From contig QANZ01048032.1 in NCBI GenBank assembly GCA_003254925.1, positions 19,688 to 83,687 on the forward strand: a stretch of DNA of 64,000 nt, read 5' to 3'. This DNA is from Chamaecrista fasciculata. Its lineage: Eukaryota > Streptophyta > Magnoliopsida > Fabales > Fabaceae. How positions within the stretch are numbered: position 1 is the first letter of the stretch; each line of letters begins with the position of its first letter. Both the position numbers and the translations under genes were made by a program. The notes below the pieces were generated by a model that did not search any database, had not been told where the DNA came from, and was given only the letters and a program-made list of their open reading frames with translations. Below are positions 35,677 to 47,847 of the stretch, in pieces.

Positions 35677-35928
35677 ATATGCAAGGCAAAACACCCTTTC
35701 GTGTCCTTAACGTTTACAGTGATTTTCAGTTATGCTCCTAACGTTTCATTTTGTTCAGGCGTGCCCTCAATGTGAAACTAACGTTTCAATTATGCCCCCA
35801 ATTTTGACTCAATGCACATGTGACAATTTTTTTACTTATGTGTCATTTTTTTGGTCTGACTTGAATACGTGGCATGATGACTGGACATTCTTATTTTTTT
35901 TCCACCGTGGCATGATGATTGGATTTAC

Positions 35929-37083
35929 CAAGGTTATTAAAACCGGACCGGCCATTGAACCAGTTGAAGTAGCGGTTCAAGTTTCAATGGTTTAACCGGG
36001 GTTTAACCCGGGTCGGACCGTTTTTGAATTAATTAATTAATTAATAATATATTAAAAAATAATATACCAATAAAATAATAAATTACTAATCATAATTTAG
36101 AAAAATTCTATATATAATAAAATTCAAATTTAACATGTCATACATAAGTTAATAAAGAGTCATTATAATATAAAATAGTCAAATAAACACAATAAGAAAA
36201 TAAACCACAATTAGGTCAAACAATAAAAAGAAATAATTCACAATCAAGGAAATAAATCACAATAAATAAACCACAATCAAGCTAAAAAAAAAAGGAAATA
36301 AACTACAATGAAGATGTATAGACATAGAAGCACTTACTTCAAACCAACACATAAATATTCTTAGTGATTTATTTGTCAACTCTTCATATACTTATCATTT
36401 AAGTAAATCCCTAATTTTCGTCAAAAAAAAAAAGTAAATCCCTAATTTTCGTCAAAAAAAAAAGTAAATCCTTAATTGAAGATGTAGAGGCAAATAATTA
36501 ATTATCTCCATAAATGAAAAAGTAAAAAAAAACTGGCTAGAATTTCTTATTTCAAAAAGTAGATGATGACCATTAATTATTTTTCCTTAATTCCTATCTT
36601 GAAAAACAAAAACCCTAGAATGAAATTTGAGAAGGCAACTTTCTCTTTATTGGAACTCCATCTACTGCTCTTTCTCTTTCTCTTTCCCTTTCGTCTCTCC
36701 CATCTTCTACCTCAAATCTTCTTCATTTCATCTTCCTCCTTCCCCATTCATATCTCTCTCTTAAATCAAATTTCCACCTAAACACAGCTAGATTGAAGCA
36801 CATATATGGCACTACAAAGGTCAGTCAAGGATAAGACAACCAAACGGTGCAATATTAGAGATGAACAACGAGAAGCCGAGATCTGAATATTGGAGTGCAA
36901 TAAAAACCGGTCAGCTCGCTAAACCGCCGGTTCTTTGTGGTTTTCGCGGTTGTTGACCGGTTTAGCCGGTTATTGACCGGTTTTGAGCACAAGCGATTAT
37001 GGGACTAGATCAGACCAGACTAGTGGCCGGTTCGCGGTCTGACCGGTTGAACCGGACGGTCCGGTCCGGTTTTTATAACCATG
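35929..37083. mobile_element. Non-autonomous hAT-type element (1155 bp) nested in a MULE arm
   Basis: Terminal inverted repeats are CAAGGTTATTAAAACCGG and, inverted, CATGGTTATAAAAACCGG (16 of 18 match). The flanks GGATTTAC (35921-35928) and AGATTTAC (37084-37091) form an 8-bp duplication with one mismatch. Subterminal regions are rich in ACCGG/CCGGT. No transposase frame is present. Removing it restores the continuity of the surrounding MULE arm. Confidence 0.85.
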
Positions 37084-37239
37084 AGATTTACATTTCTGAA
37101 CATAAAAATTACAACACTAAATTGTTTTTTTACTTTTTCATCCTCATCTCATCTGCGCATACACTCTCAAACTCTAAATTTCCTAAATTTGTTTCTGATA
37201 ACTCTAAATTATTAGATTATTTGGTCATAATCTCGGGTC

Positions 37240-38600
37240 ATCTCAGGGCTTTTATCCATGTTTTATTTGTTAATGAAACTTAAGAAGTGAGTATTTAGTG
37301 TTTTATTAGTTATAGATATTTAATTTTTAGTTTTAAGTTCTAGTTTGTTTAGTTTGGTTTATTTTCGTATTATGTTGTTCAAGTTAACCAATGATTTCGG
37401 ACATCAAATTTATTGAGTTTTTAATGTTTTAAGACCTTGAATAGAAGCTTAGAATGTCTAGAAGATATTAAGAGGTCCTCGGTTCTTCATATGAAGAGAA
37501 TCGGAGCTAAAACGAAGATTTTAGCGATGCAGAATTTCTCAGCTCGCCTAGGCGCCCTTCCCTGACAGCTCAACAAAAAAAAATGAAGACATCTCGCCTA
37601 GGCGAGTTCATGAACAAATTTTCGCGTTTTAAGGGTTGTTTCGCATCAGTTTGAAGGGAGGACAAAATGAGACATTAGAGAGCAACCCTAGAGGTCGAGT
37701 AGTGTGCGAAATTGCTTGGGGAGCTTGGATTCTTGCGTGATATCATCAACTTTGGTGGATTTGGATGGAGAAAGTGAAGATTTGGGGCTTCTCTGTTAGA
37801 GTTTCTCCTCTTTTCTTCTCTTTTCTTCTTCTTTGTTTCACCATGTTTGTTGATTTCTCTTGTTTTGGAATGTTAGGCTAAACTCTATAGTTCTCTAGGA
37901 TTAGAACTTCTTAGCTATGTAGATTAACTAATTGTTTACTTTGATTATGGATGTTCTTGATGTTAAAGTTCAATTAATGGGTATTATGTTTTCTCCTTCT
38001 TTGTGTGGCCACCAATGTTGGGGATTCTTATGAATTGCTTTGATTTATGCTTGAAAGAGATTAATTGAAGCTAGGTCTTGCATTGATTGCCTCTAGATTT
38101 CATTTTCTAATGGAATTTGTTAATAGGATAGAGATATACCTATTAGCGAACCCAATTGAACTTGAACTTAATGCATTGAGATAGTTGATTCACCATAGAA
38201 ATATAGGTGGGTTAATTAGATTCAATAGACTTATAATTGACTGAAAGGTAATTATAGGTAATTAAGGGTTCAGGGTTAGCTTTGCCATTATCGTAAATCC
38301 ATAATCAGAGTAGTTAATTAGTTAAATGAAATTGCTAAGAATGGATAATCCTAGGGAAGTCTTTTACACTTGAATTCTAGGAAATTCTTTCGGTGTTCAA
38401 TTTGGAACCTGTTTATTGCAATTTAGTCTTATTCAGTTGAAACTTTTATCGATATTTGTTGCTTAGCTTAAATGAACCGCTATAATCTGTGCTTAAAGTG
38501 AACTCGCAAGTAATTTTTCGGTGGGACGATACCTGGTGCTTAAGCTTTTATATTGCTTCGGTAGTGTACGCTTGCACTTGAGTTTTAAAAATTTAAAAAC
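37240..38600 (+). mobile_element. LTR-retrotransposon-like segment inside the composite MULE
   Basis: The sequence around 37860-38590, including the end GGTGGGACGATACCTGG...GTGTACGCTTGCAC, resembles the 3' part of plant Ty3/gypsy LTRs. It contains no protein domain. Exact ends and target duplication were not found, so the extent is approximate and it may be part of the captured load. Confidence 0.4.
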
Positions 38601-38689
38601 AATCTTCGCCTTCTCTCACAGGGTAGTTCGAAAACCTAAAACCCTTCTCTCTGTAAATTTCGCACAACGATTTCGCACTACCATCTCAA

Positions 38690-39293
38690 AAAGCAGCTTA
38701 TACAGTACTCTTGGATGGATATTTCAAAATGGGTGATCTTGATGGAGCTAAGTTGATCTGGATTGAAATGAAAGAAAGAGGTATATTTCCCGATGTTGTT
38801 TTCTTTACGGCCTTAATAGATGGACTCTCAAAGGCAGGCTTGGTTGAGCAGGCACATGAAGTGTTCTTAGAAATGTTAGCTAAAGGTTTTGTTCCTAACA
38901 ATTTTGCATACAATTCTTTGATTCATGCGCTTTGTAATTGTCGGGAGATGAATGAAGCAGTGAGATTGGAGAAAGAAATGAGGCTAAAAGGCCTTCTTCC
39001 TGATACCTTTACCTTGAATATTATCATTGGCGGGTTCTGTAAACTGGGAAAAATGAAGCATGCACTTGATGTATTTTTTGACATGCACCGGATTGGCTTG
39101 ATGCCAGATATTGTTACATTCAACACATTAATTGGAGGCTACTGTAAGGCATTTGACATGGTTAGTGCAGATGAGTTTGTTAATAAACTGTATTATTGTG
39201 GGTTGGAACCAGATGTCACAACCTATAATATCCGCCTACATGGTTACCGCAGTAGCCGAAGAATGAATCTTGCAGTTACCATCTTGAAGGCGA
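38690..39293 (+). pseudogene. Captured PPR gene fragment (about 5 repeats)
   Basis: The open frame encodes consecutive 35-residue P-type PPR motifs, for example VVFFTALIDGLSKAGLVEQA, FAYNSLIHALCNCREMNEAV, FTLNIIIGGFCKLGKMKHAL and VTFNTLIGGYCKAFDMVSAD. No ATG or targeting peptide precedes it; the frame runs in from unrelated DNA near 38690. It ends where the MULE right arm begins, the last roughly 13 codons being arm sequence. It is not a recent copy of the PPR gene at 42281, whose repeats differ. The boundaries inside the MULE make capture the best reading. Confidence 0.8.
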
Positions 39294-39668
39294 AATCGCT
39301 GCTCTTGAGTCTTGCCTCCCCGTTTAGGGTTTGAGAGTGTATCTTGTGCAGATGAGATGAGGACGAAGAAGTAAAAAAAAATTTAGGGTTGTAATTTTTA
39401 TGTTCAGAAATATAAATCCACGTGGAAATGCCACGGTGGAAAAAAAAATTAGGAACGTACAATCATCATGTCATATATTCAAGTCAGACAAAAAAAATGA
39501 CACATAAGTAATAAAAATAGCCACATGGGCATTGAGTGAAAATTGGGGGCATAATTGAAACGTTAGTTTCACATTGAGGGTACGACTGAATAAAATGAAA
39601 CATTAGGGGCATAATTGAAAATCACCGCAAACATTAGGGGCACGAAATGGTGTTTTGCCAATATGCAA

Positions 39669-40353
39669 TTTCGATCCTTTATAGTACTTTAGAGTTTAGA
39701 GTGTAGTGGTAAGAGGGATAGGAATATGTTAGAGAGAGAAAGTGTCAGTGGGACCCACTTTCTCCCTCTATTTGTTCCTTTCTCTCTTTGCACTTCACCT
39801 CTAGTGTACTATAGAAAATCCAAATTGATTAAATATGATCATATCTTTATCGTTCCAAACCCAAATACGACTAAATCAGAGTTACGAGTTAAATTTGATA
39901 AGTTTTTTATTTGTTCAGTTGGAATTATTGGAAAACAAGATCAAATCGGGCATAAAATTGGGTCGCTTGTTCCATAAATTTGGTCATATTTCTCTCGTTC
40001 AAAGTCCAAATGCAATGGAATAAAAGCTACAAGTTAATTTTGACGAGTTATTTCGTTGTCTAGTTGGGACTGTTGACAAAGGTCAAATAGTACTCTGAAA
40101 GTGAGTTCTAACCTCGTTTGTCAATAGTTACAATTGAATAGAGAATGAACTCGTCAAATAGTACTTTGAAAGTGAGTTTTGACCTGGTTTATCAACGATC
40201 CCAACTGGATAAAAAATGAACTCATCAAAAGTAACTTATAACTTTCATTTTGTTATAATATCTATCTCGTTTCAAAAATATTTTTAAACCAATAAAGCTA
40301 AACATATTTTTAATATTACTTTTCCTATTTCAATAAAAGTAAAAAATTGAAAA
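39669..40353. other. Intergenic with a local inverted or direct repeat
   Basis: A phrase of the type 'TCAAATAGTACT(C/T)TGAAAGTGAGTT' occurs twice (about 40085 and 40156), and related sequence is seen at 39840-40060. No gene. Confidence 0.4.
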
Positions 40354-42031
40354 GGTTAAACTACACTTTTAGTCCCAGAACTTTTGCTCAAGTCTCAATT
40401 TGGTCTCATAACTTTTTTTGTTGCACTTTTGGTCCCATATCTTTGTAAAAAGTTACAAATTTGGTCTCGTATCACTTTCGGTCCCAGTCAGTGATGGGTG
40501 CCGAATCCACCAATAATAATTAACTTGAATCTGCACACTAAAGAAATGAATTAGTAGTAACAAGTGAGAACAGGGTCAGTCCACAGGGATAAGTGTTGTC
40601 CAAGAGTAATGCAGTTTTACTTGAAAAAACTAGAACCAGTGCGTAAGTCGTGCCCAAGTGTTATGAACGTGACTTAAACAAAATAGAATGTATTGTGAAT
40701 GAACTTGAGAAATTTAATGAACTTAAAACTAAAAGGGTTTACCAATTGATTGAGGACTTGGCTGGGATTGTTTTTCATGGAGTTTCACACTTGATCATCG
40801 ATTCCAAAATATTAATTCATCAACATAAAATAGATTAACAAAATCACACGGTGAAATCACTCTTTCTTAAAAGTTGATTAAAGGATAACGTACCAAATTT
40901 AACCACTTATTAACTCGACGAATCCGACACAATCGACAATTCAATCTAAGTTAACAGAACTAAGACCCGAACGATATTAACCCTAAACAATTAATTTACG
41001 AAATTACTTGTTCAGATTTTGTTTTCCCTAACATGGTACGACCATCTTAGTTACTACTTAGTGATGAACTTAATAATTACGAATTAATAAGAACACCTAG
41101 AGTTATGTTTACAAATCAATTAGACAACCGAGCTCTTAGTTGAATGTTCAACTTGAAAACAATTAAAACAAGAAGAGTAGGAGAAAGAAAAATATTATAA
41201 ATTGATGAAACAAATAAGAACAAGATCTCACAAGTGTTGAAACATCCAATCCAAACTCACCCTAAGCCAAGAAAAGAGGTTTAGCCACGTAGGGCCATGA
41301 GAACACAAAATATCAAAAGTTAGAGAATGGGGAAGTAGAGATGCATTACAAGCTTTGGAGGGGGGAATTTATAGTATTTCCTAAGCCTAATTTCCTTCTA
41401 AACTTTTCTATTTTCGAGCTACACATGGTATAGTTTAGAAAAGATTGCAGAATCAACAATAACACTTAAAAACTAATCAGCCGAACTTGAGTGTTGGGCA
41501 AGACTTGTGCACCACGAAATTTCCTTTTTTCTCACAATTATGGAACTGATTTTATGGGATCTTGGCAACCTTGTGAAGTTTGTTCTGCAAGTTAAAGAGA
41601 ATGAACACTAAATCCATCATGATATTTACAAATATAAGAGATTGATCACAAAATATCATATTTCCAATTAATCTCATAAACTATAAGGAAAATATAGAAA
41701 TTAGGGAAATCGGGGATAAAATCTCAAACCTGATATCAAAATATCATCAAAATAACTCCTAAAAGTCTGCCAAAATCAGACTTATCAGTCATTCTCACCC
41801 GATCCAAATATATGAGACCAATTCTGCATCTGATCCAAAAATAGGAGACTAATTATGCAATCTGACCAAAATATGAGACAAATTCTGCAATATGACCCAA
41901 AAGATATGGGACCAAAAGTGTAACACGCGACCAAATCTACAATTTGAGTAAAAGATGTGTGGCAAAAGTGCAACAAAAAAAATTATGGAACCAAATTGAA
42001 AACTTCGCAAAGGTTATGGATCAAAAGTGCC
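40354..42031. mobile_element. MULE-type fold-back element split by a solo LTR
   Basis: Left arm 40354-40491 and right arm 41788-42031 are inverted relatives built of 'CACTTTTGGTCCCATATCTTT' modules, like 17084-17483. Flanking 9-bp near-duplication: AATTGAAAA (40345-40353) and AACTGAAAA (42032-42040). An LTR occupies 40492-41787. The right end is 249 bp upstream of the PPR start codon. Confidence 0.7.
40492..41787 (-). mobile_element. Solo LTR of a Ty3/gypsy-like element (1296 bp)
   Basis: On the minus strand it starts TGATAAGTCTG and ends GGATTCGGCACCCATCA, with TGAT/ATCA inverted tips. The flanks GTCAG and GTCAT form a 5-bp duplication with one mismatch. It contains no gag or pol, so it is a solo LTR left by recombination or a very reduced element. 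Confidence 0.65.
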
Positions 42032-42280
42032 AACTGAAAATAATAAAACCAAATAATAGGCAATTGCAAATGCACTTATGCACCCTTGTTCCTTTTCTTA
42101 GTTCCAAGTTCTAACATATGTCTCAGTCCGAAGCCGCCAAGCGTGTTCTCTCGTTTTGATTCCTCTGAAGAGTGAAGAGGATGAATATCTTTGTGAGTTG
42201 GATTTTGATCTCAGAGTTGGATTTTCTCGCGCTCATTCGACTTGACTTCTTTCACCAGCAATCATCACTTTAGCGTCAAA

Positions 42281-43714
42281 ATGGTGAGAGTTCCTTCCTC
42301 CTTCATATACTTCATCCGCAATAGCTCTGTTCGCGCACGCCAAAACCCCAATGTCCAATTCCGAAATTTCACGGTTGAGACCAAAGAAGGGGATTGCGGC
42401 GGCGAAAAATTCGATAGAAATATAGTCCATGAAATTTGTATGATTACTCGGAAAAAGCCTAGATGGGAGGACACTCTCCTTTCCGATTACGCTTCTTTTA
42501 ATTTCTCCGATCCTCTTTTCTTCCTTGCCTATTTGAAGCACCAGAATAATGCTTTTCTTTCCCTCCGTTTCTTTACCTGGCTTCGCTCTCACTGTAATTT
42601 CTTCCCCGACCAATCCTCTTGCAATGCGCTTTTCGATGCCCTAGTGGATGCTAAGGCCTGCGTCGCAGCAAAATCTTTACTTGACCTCTTTGGATTTACT
42701 CCTTCTCCTTCATCTCTGGAGCGTTACATTCGATGTCTTAGTCATGGTGGAATGGCTGAGGAAGCAGTCTATGTGTTTGGTAAGTGCACAAGTGTTGGAT
42801 TTTGCCCATCCATGGCAACATGGAATGCATCTCTATCTGCTTGTTTGAAGATTAAGAGGACCGATTTATTTTGGACATTGTATGAACAGATGACGAAATC
42901 TGAAGCTATAGCAAGCATGGATGTTGAAACTATAGGCTATCTAATTCAAGCTTCCTGTGATGATAACAAAGTCGATGATGGGTATCAACTTTTAAGACAG
43001 GTTTTGGAAAATGGGTGGTGCCCTGACAATGTTGTTTTCAACACGCTTATATCTGGGTTCTTTAAGGAGAGGCAGTATGCCAGAATATCTGAACTCCTAC
43101 ATATTATGATTGCAAAAAGGCATAGGCCTGATATCTTTACATATCAGGAAATTATAGTCGGACTCTTGAGGAGAAAAAAGAACCTCGAGTGTTTTCGGCT
43201 TTTTAATGATCTCAAGGAGAGAGGGTACTTCCCAGACAGAGTCATGTACACAACAATAATTAAATGCCTTTGTGAGATGAAGTGGCATGGGGAGGCTAGG
43301 AAGCTGTGGTTTGAGATGATTCGAAAGGGATTGCTTCCAAATGAATATACCTATAATGTAATGATACATGGGTTTTGTCAGATAGGAAATTTTTACGAGG
43401 CAAGGAAGCTCTTTAAGGAAATGCGTTATAAAGGTTATCGACAAACAGTTAGCTACACCACAATGATTTCGGGTTTGTGTTTGCATGGAAGAACTGATCA
43501 AGCTCAGGAATTGTTTGAAGAAATGCATCAGAAGGGTATTGTTCGTGATTGGATCACATACAATGTTCTAATTGGAGGCCTTCGCAGGAAAGGAAAGCTA
43601 GATGAGGCTAAAAAGCTATGTAACGAACTCCGGTCACAGGGCTCTTATCGTTTTCCACTTATAAGTACCTTAATAGAAGACTCTGTAAAGATGGATACAT
43701 TCAGGAGGCAATAA
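42281..43714 (+). CDS. P-class pentatricopeptide repeat protein (C-terminus frame-disrupted)
   Basis: This frame gives 477 residues from ATG 42281; the open frame extends upstream but without an ATG. The N-terminal 35 residues are basic and Ser/Arg-rich, suggesting mitochondrial or plastid targeting. From about residue 230, six or more 35-residue P-type PPR motifs follow (NVVFNTLISGFFKERQ, VMYTTIIKCLCEMKWHGEAR, YTYNVMIHGFCQIGNFYEAR, ITYNVLIGGLRRKGKLDEAK). PPR proteins bind organelle RNA for processing, stability or translation (family knowledge). Similarity and context suggest the At5g18950 type. The reading frame ends early at 43714, but PPR-like coding continues in two further frame segments to 44035. 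The loss is caused by two compensating shifts, or by sequence errors. Confidence 0.85.
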   Translation: MVRVPSSFIYFIRNSSVRARQNPNVQFRNFTVETKEGDCGGEKFDRNIVHEICMITRKKPRWEDTLLSDYASFNFSDPLFFLAYLKHQNNAFLSLRFFTWLRSHCNFFPDQSSCNALFDALVDAKACVAAKSLLDLFGFTPSPSSLERYIRCLSHGGMAEEAVYVFGKCTSVGFCPSMATWNASLSACLKIKRTDLFWTLYEQMTKSEAIASMDVETIGYLIQASCDDNKVDDGYQLLRQVLENGWCPDNVVFNTLISGFFKERQYARISELLHIMIAKRHRPDIFTYQEIIVGLLRRKKNLECFRLFNDLKERGYFPDRVMYTTIIKCLCEMKWHGEARKLWFEMIRKGLLPNEYTYNVMIHGFCQIGNFYEARKLFKEMRYKGYRQTVSYTTMISGLCLHGRTDQAQELFEEMHQKGIVRDWITYNVLIGGLRRKGKLDEAKKLCNELRSQGSYRFPLISTLIEDSVKMDTFRRQ

Positions 43715-44035
43715 GGTTCTCGAACAATATGAAACATTGGAATTTGGAACCTGAATGATTATATTATAACTGGATTGTGTGAGCAAGGACATTTAGCCGA
43801 AGCTATGGAATGGGTGTTGCTGCATAGAAAGCTGAAACCACAGATGCAGACTTTTGAGATCCTGATTCAATGTCTCTTACAGAAAGATAAGCTGGATGAC
43901 ATCTTAGTTGTTTTAGATCTAATGCTTTCAATGGGATATATACTACAAGAGAACACTCGCCATTCTCTGGTGAGTAAGTTTGGCCAGGAAAGGTTCAGTT
44001 TTGCTGAAACATGTTTGGAGAAAATCTTAGAATGA
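43655..44035 (+). pseudogene. Out-of-frame C-terminal part of the PPR gene
   Basis: From about 43660 to 43754 the +2 frame reads LCKDGYIQEAIRFSNNMKHW, a good PPR helix pair. From about 43755 coding returns to the original frame (ITGLCEQGHLAEAMEWVLLH) and runs to a stop at 44035. A GT-AG intron spanning the break would be only about 40 nt, too short for a plant. Either the gene carries two recent compensating indels or the assembly is wrong here. Confidence 0.7.
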
Positions 44036-47000
44036 AATTGATAGAACCAGCCTTCTGCATTCTTTGTATCTTCCATTAACATTTAAGACCAATAAAAAGA
44101 ATATTATGGGGTTTATTTTGAATTTGTAAAACCATACTAACCTTGAAGCTTCCTGTTCTGCTTGAGGGAGAAGTAGCTTTGGTGATGATATGTATTAGTC
44201 CTGCTTATTAAATTTTTGGCTATTGTCTGTCCTTTCTATTTCTACTCTTCTTTTTCTATACTGAGTAGAACCCTAGTCTTATGGATGTCATGAGCTTATT
44301 TTACCGTGCATCTAATTTCACTCCTATTTAAACTTATGTGCTCTACTGCCATGATGGACATAAGTCTGATGTGTTTAAATCTCTAGAATTTTTTAGTTTT
44401 CCTTACTTTTATTCTTTCTTTTATGATGGTCTTTTCTTTTCTTTTTCTTTTTAAATTAAGAGTTTGTGCTTAGACATTTTTATTGGTTCTCATCATTATT
44501 ATCTGATAAAGTAATTATCCAAGCATCCAGGCAGCTCACATGTCTACACTCCGACCTAGGGGATCCTGGTACGGACTAAAAGGTTGCTATATATCTGAGA
44601 ACTCTGCTGTATTAGTCATTCAAGGTTCTCCATCTCCATCTATTGTCCTTAGATAGTAGCCTAACAAATAATTGTTGTTCAACTTAAGTTTAAGTTGGTA
44701 CATGAATATTCTGCTTCGTAACTGCAGTTGACTTGTGCAACACAAGAGATGGTTTTGGAGTATTAGGATTCGTCCAAAGCTTCATCTTTTTGTATATTAG
44801 TTGTGTCTTCTACCAAGAAGCTGACATAACATTCGTCCAAAGCTTCATCTTTTTGTAGATTAGTTATATATCTTCTGGCAGCTTCTTCACATGGTTCTAC
44901 AGAATTCTCATTAGGGGAAAAAATGAAAATAGTAATAATACTATTTGTTTGATGCTTTCTTTACTCACTAAATTTTAGGTTTGTTTATTATATTCTTTCC
45001 CTTCACTTGCTTTCGGGCTTCAACTTCATATGCATATTTGGGAGAAACATAATTGATAAATGCTATAGGGGTAGGATTTATTAACTTCAGTATGATCCCA
45101 GAATATAAAGCCCAAAAAAATAAGTATGATAAAAAATACAACTACTTCTTGATAGCTGTCTAAAGAAATTGAAGCTAAGATATTCCTCACTGAAGAACTT
45201 ATTTGAGGTCTTTCATTTGAGAAAATTAATACTCACCACCAAACTCAGATTTTGGGTACTAACGATTTGTGATGAAACTGAATTGCTGAGTTGAGAGGAA
45301 AGGTTACAACTTAAGAAATGTCAAATATTTTCTTTTTCTAAATGGAATATAACAAAGTGCTCTCCATATCCTGCTGCATTTCAAGGCCCGGAGGCCACAG
45401 CATGATGGTATGCTTGTTATGTGTCATGTGTGGATTTTGATTGTGATGCTCATATTTCTTCTCCCTTTATTTTTTTTTGGTTAGTCTGCACTGTATTAGT
45501 TTTGTTCTTAACTTTGGTATCATTACCTACAGGTCTACAACATGCTGTGCTTGAAATTAGTAACTTCCTTCAATTAGGTTTGTTTGGACATTTGACCATA
45601 CATATGAAGTTATTGAACATTAGAAATGCAGGATTTTGGACAAAATTGCTGTTTGAGTTTCACAATTGTCATAGGATGTACATATAAATATATATTATCG
45701 CCTTAGGCCAAGGTGGAAAATACTGAAGGATAGGCTGTGCTTGTGGTTAGGGCTGTTCTGTAGGTAAGCTGCTGGAGAATGATTCTTCATATTCTCCAGT
45801 CGATTTTTTTTGGTTATCCTAATTCTCTAGCCTCAAAAACATTAATAGTAGTGTTGAAATGAGAAGTGAGAATTGAAGAACTTTCCAATTTTCGAATCAA
45901 CCGAACCATGTAGTTATATCGAATGCATTTCAGATTCATGTAATCTTACCAGATCAGATGAAGCAATTGGATTTATCATTGTTCAATTTCAACTTCTTCT
46001 AACTTTGAGATAGCCTGTCTAGTATATTTGAAAGCTTCCCTAATATATGTTATACTCTGAAGTCTGAACCATTAATCATAATCATCTATAGAAACCATTT
46101 TAATGCAATTTTAGGGAGATTGCTTTGCATTTTCACTCTGGTTCAAGCACCTAATTTATTTTAATGGATTGAATACTTTGCATATGAAAGGCACTTTTGT
46201 AGTTGTAAGATGGAAAATCTGGAAGGGTATTATAGAGAAATAAATAGCTTTTATCATCATTCTTTCACTATTTACATGAAGTAAAGTTTTGACATAGACA
46301 TCCATGCATTTTTCATGCTAAGTTTGATAATGGATTTAGGTGTGTTGCAGGCAATTTTGTTTTTCTGAATGAATAACTGATCGTTGGGAAAACTGAACTA
46401 TATATTTGGTCCTTCAATCTCTGGATCTCTTACAATCATTGTACTTAAAGAGTTAAAGGTGATATTTTGGTTTGAAGTTGGAAATTGATAATCTGGAATC
46501 AAACTCTATTTTTGTGGAACTATGGTGCTTTATTCAGTATCTATGTTGTTGTAATAATTACTCAAGGAATGATGGTAGAATGTATGGTTGTTCTGAAATT
46601 ATTTTTGAAATAGCAAATATCATGGTTTTAGTAGCAGCTGTCATGTTACAGGTAGTATGTTGCAGCACTTTGTATTAATAATTATGTTATAATAAATTAA
46701 TGATAGATGATATATAAGACATATCTTCTTCACAACCTATCTATGGCCGTGAAATCACTTTCGTAAGCAATAGCATCTTTGCTGTACAGCTCACGAAAAT
46801 TTCAATGTTTAAAATTTGTGAAGTTTGAAGGTTCATTTCTTTCTCTAAAACTGAGAATGAAAACTGTGAGTGATGCTGGACCAATTGTTGATGACAATGA
46901 GGTACCATTTACGCGATATTATATTTTGAATGATGATATCGACTGGTGATTAGTAAGTAGAGTATATGGTATAATTCCCTATTTTTAATTAAATTTCTTG

Positions 47001-47092
47001 TTCGGGATTTAAAAATTGCAATTTGTTAATGAGAAATACGCAACATTTTCCCTATTTCTGCCCCCCCCCCTCTCTCTCTCTCTCTATATATA
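44036..47092. other. Long intergenic stretch, no gene recognised
   Basis: After the PPR 3' UTR (AATAAA-like near 44091) there is 3 kb with only short, unrecognised frames. A direct repeat (ATTCGTCCAAAGCTTCATCTTTTTGTA) occurs at about 44769 and 44832. A C10-(CT)n-(TA)n run lies at 47063-47100. Non-coding RNA cannot be excluded. Confidence 0.45.
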
Positions 47093-47101
47093 TATATAAT
47101 A

Positions 47102-47594
47102 GAGTGAACATGCAATAAAGTCCCTGAAAGATACAGTCACTGACACTTTAGTCCCTGAAAGATGTGGTCGCTGGCACTTTAGTCCCTGAAAAATGTAAAT
47201 GGTAGTTTTAGTCCCTGAAAGATGCACTGTTTGGACAATATAGTCCCTCTGTCACTAACAATTAAATATGACTAACGGTGTAGCTGATTTGGCCGGTTAA
47301 ACCCTCATGTTGCCAACTCAAATTTACAGGTGGCTAATGGAAGACAGACTTAACGTGCCACATGAGAGTTTAACCTGCTCAATTAGCTGCATTGTTAATC
47401 ATATTTAACTGATAATGACGGAGGGACTATATTGTCCAAACGGTGCATCTTTCAGAGACTAAAACTACCATTTACATCTTTAAGGACTAAAGTGTTAGCG
47501 ACCGTATCTTTCATGGACTAAAACTACCATTTACATCTTTCAGGACTAAATTATCGGTGAACTATCTTTCACGGACTGTATTGCATGTTTGCTC
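47102..47594. mobile_element. MULE-type fold-back element (493 bp)
   Basis: The ends GAGTGAACATGCAATA and, inverted, GAGCAAACATGCAATA are flanked by a perfect 9-bp duplication TATATAATA (47093-47101 and 47595-47603). The arms consist of repeated 'TTTAGTCCCTGAAAGATG' modules, four on the left. No coding. Confidence 0.9.
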
Positions 47595-47847
47595 TATATA
47601 ATATATACGTATCTTATTTGCAATTTTGCATATTAGATTTGCCCATCTTAATTGAAAGTACAAGTCTACTACAAGAACACATAATATACAAAAGTACTAT
47701 AATGCTTTTGCCAACAAAAAAAAAAAGTACTATAATGCTGAGTGAATATTAATTAATTCATGTATATTTGGAAATTTTACATTACTTGATTTTACATCAC
47801 TACTTAGTTACATAAGATAAAATTAAAAATCTAAAAAAATAAAATAA

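Larger units (their letters stand above)
35686..39659. mobile_element. Composite Pack-MULE-like element (3974 bp) with PPR fragment and nested insertions
   Basis: The termini GGCAAAACACC and GGTGTTTTGCC are flanked by a perfect 9-bp duplication AATATGCAA (35677-35685 and 39660-39668). Right arm 39325-39659 is an inverted copy of the left arm 35686-35928 plus 37084-37180; the left arm is split by a hAT insertion (35929-37083). Between the arms lie LTR-like DNA (about 37240-38600) and a PPR coding fragment (38690-39293). No transposase is present, so it is non-autonomous. The same terminal arms occur in the small element at 60191-60760. Confidence 0.85.

Noticed and set aside
43655-43770. An intron explaining the PPR frame break
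   Set aside because: The only GT-AG pair nearby would make an intron of about 40 nt, below plant size, and the skipped part encodes good PPR sequence.
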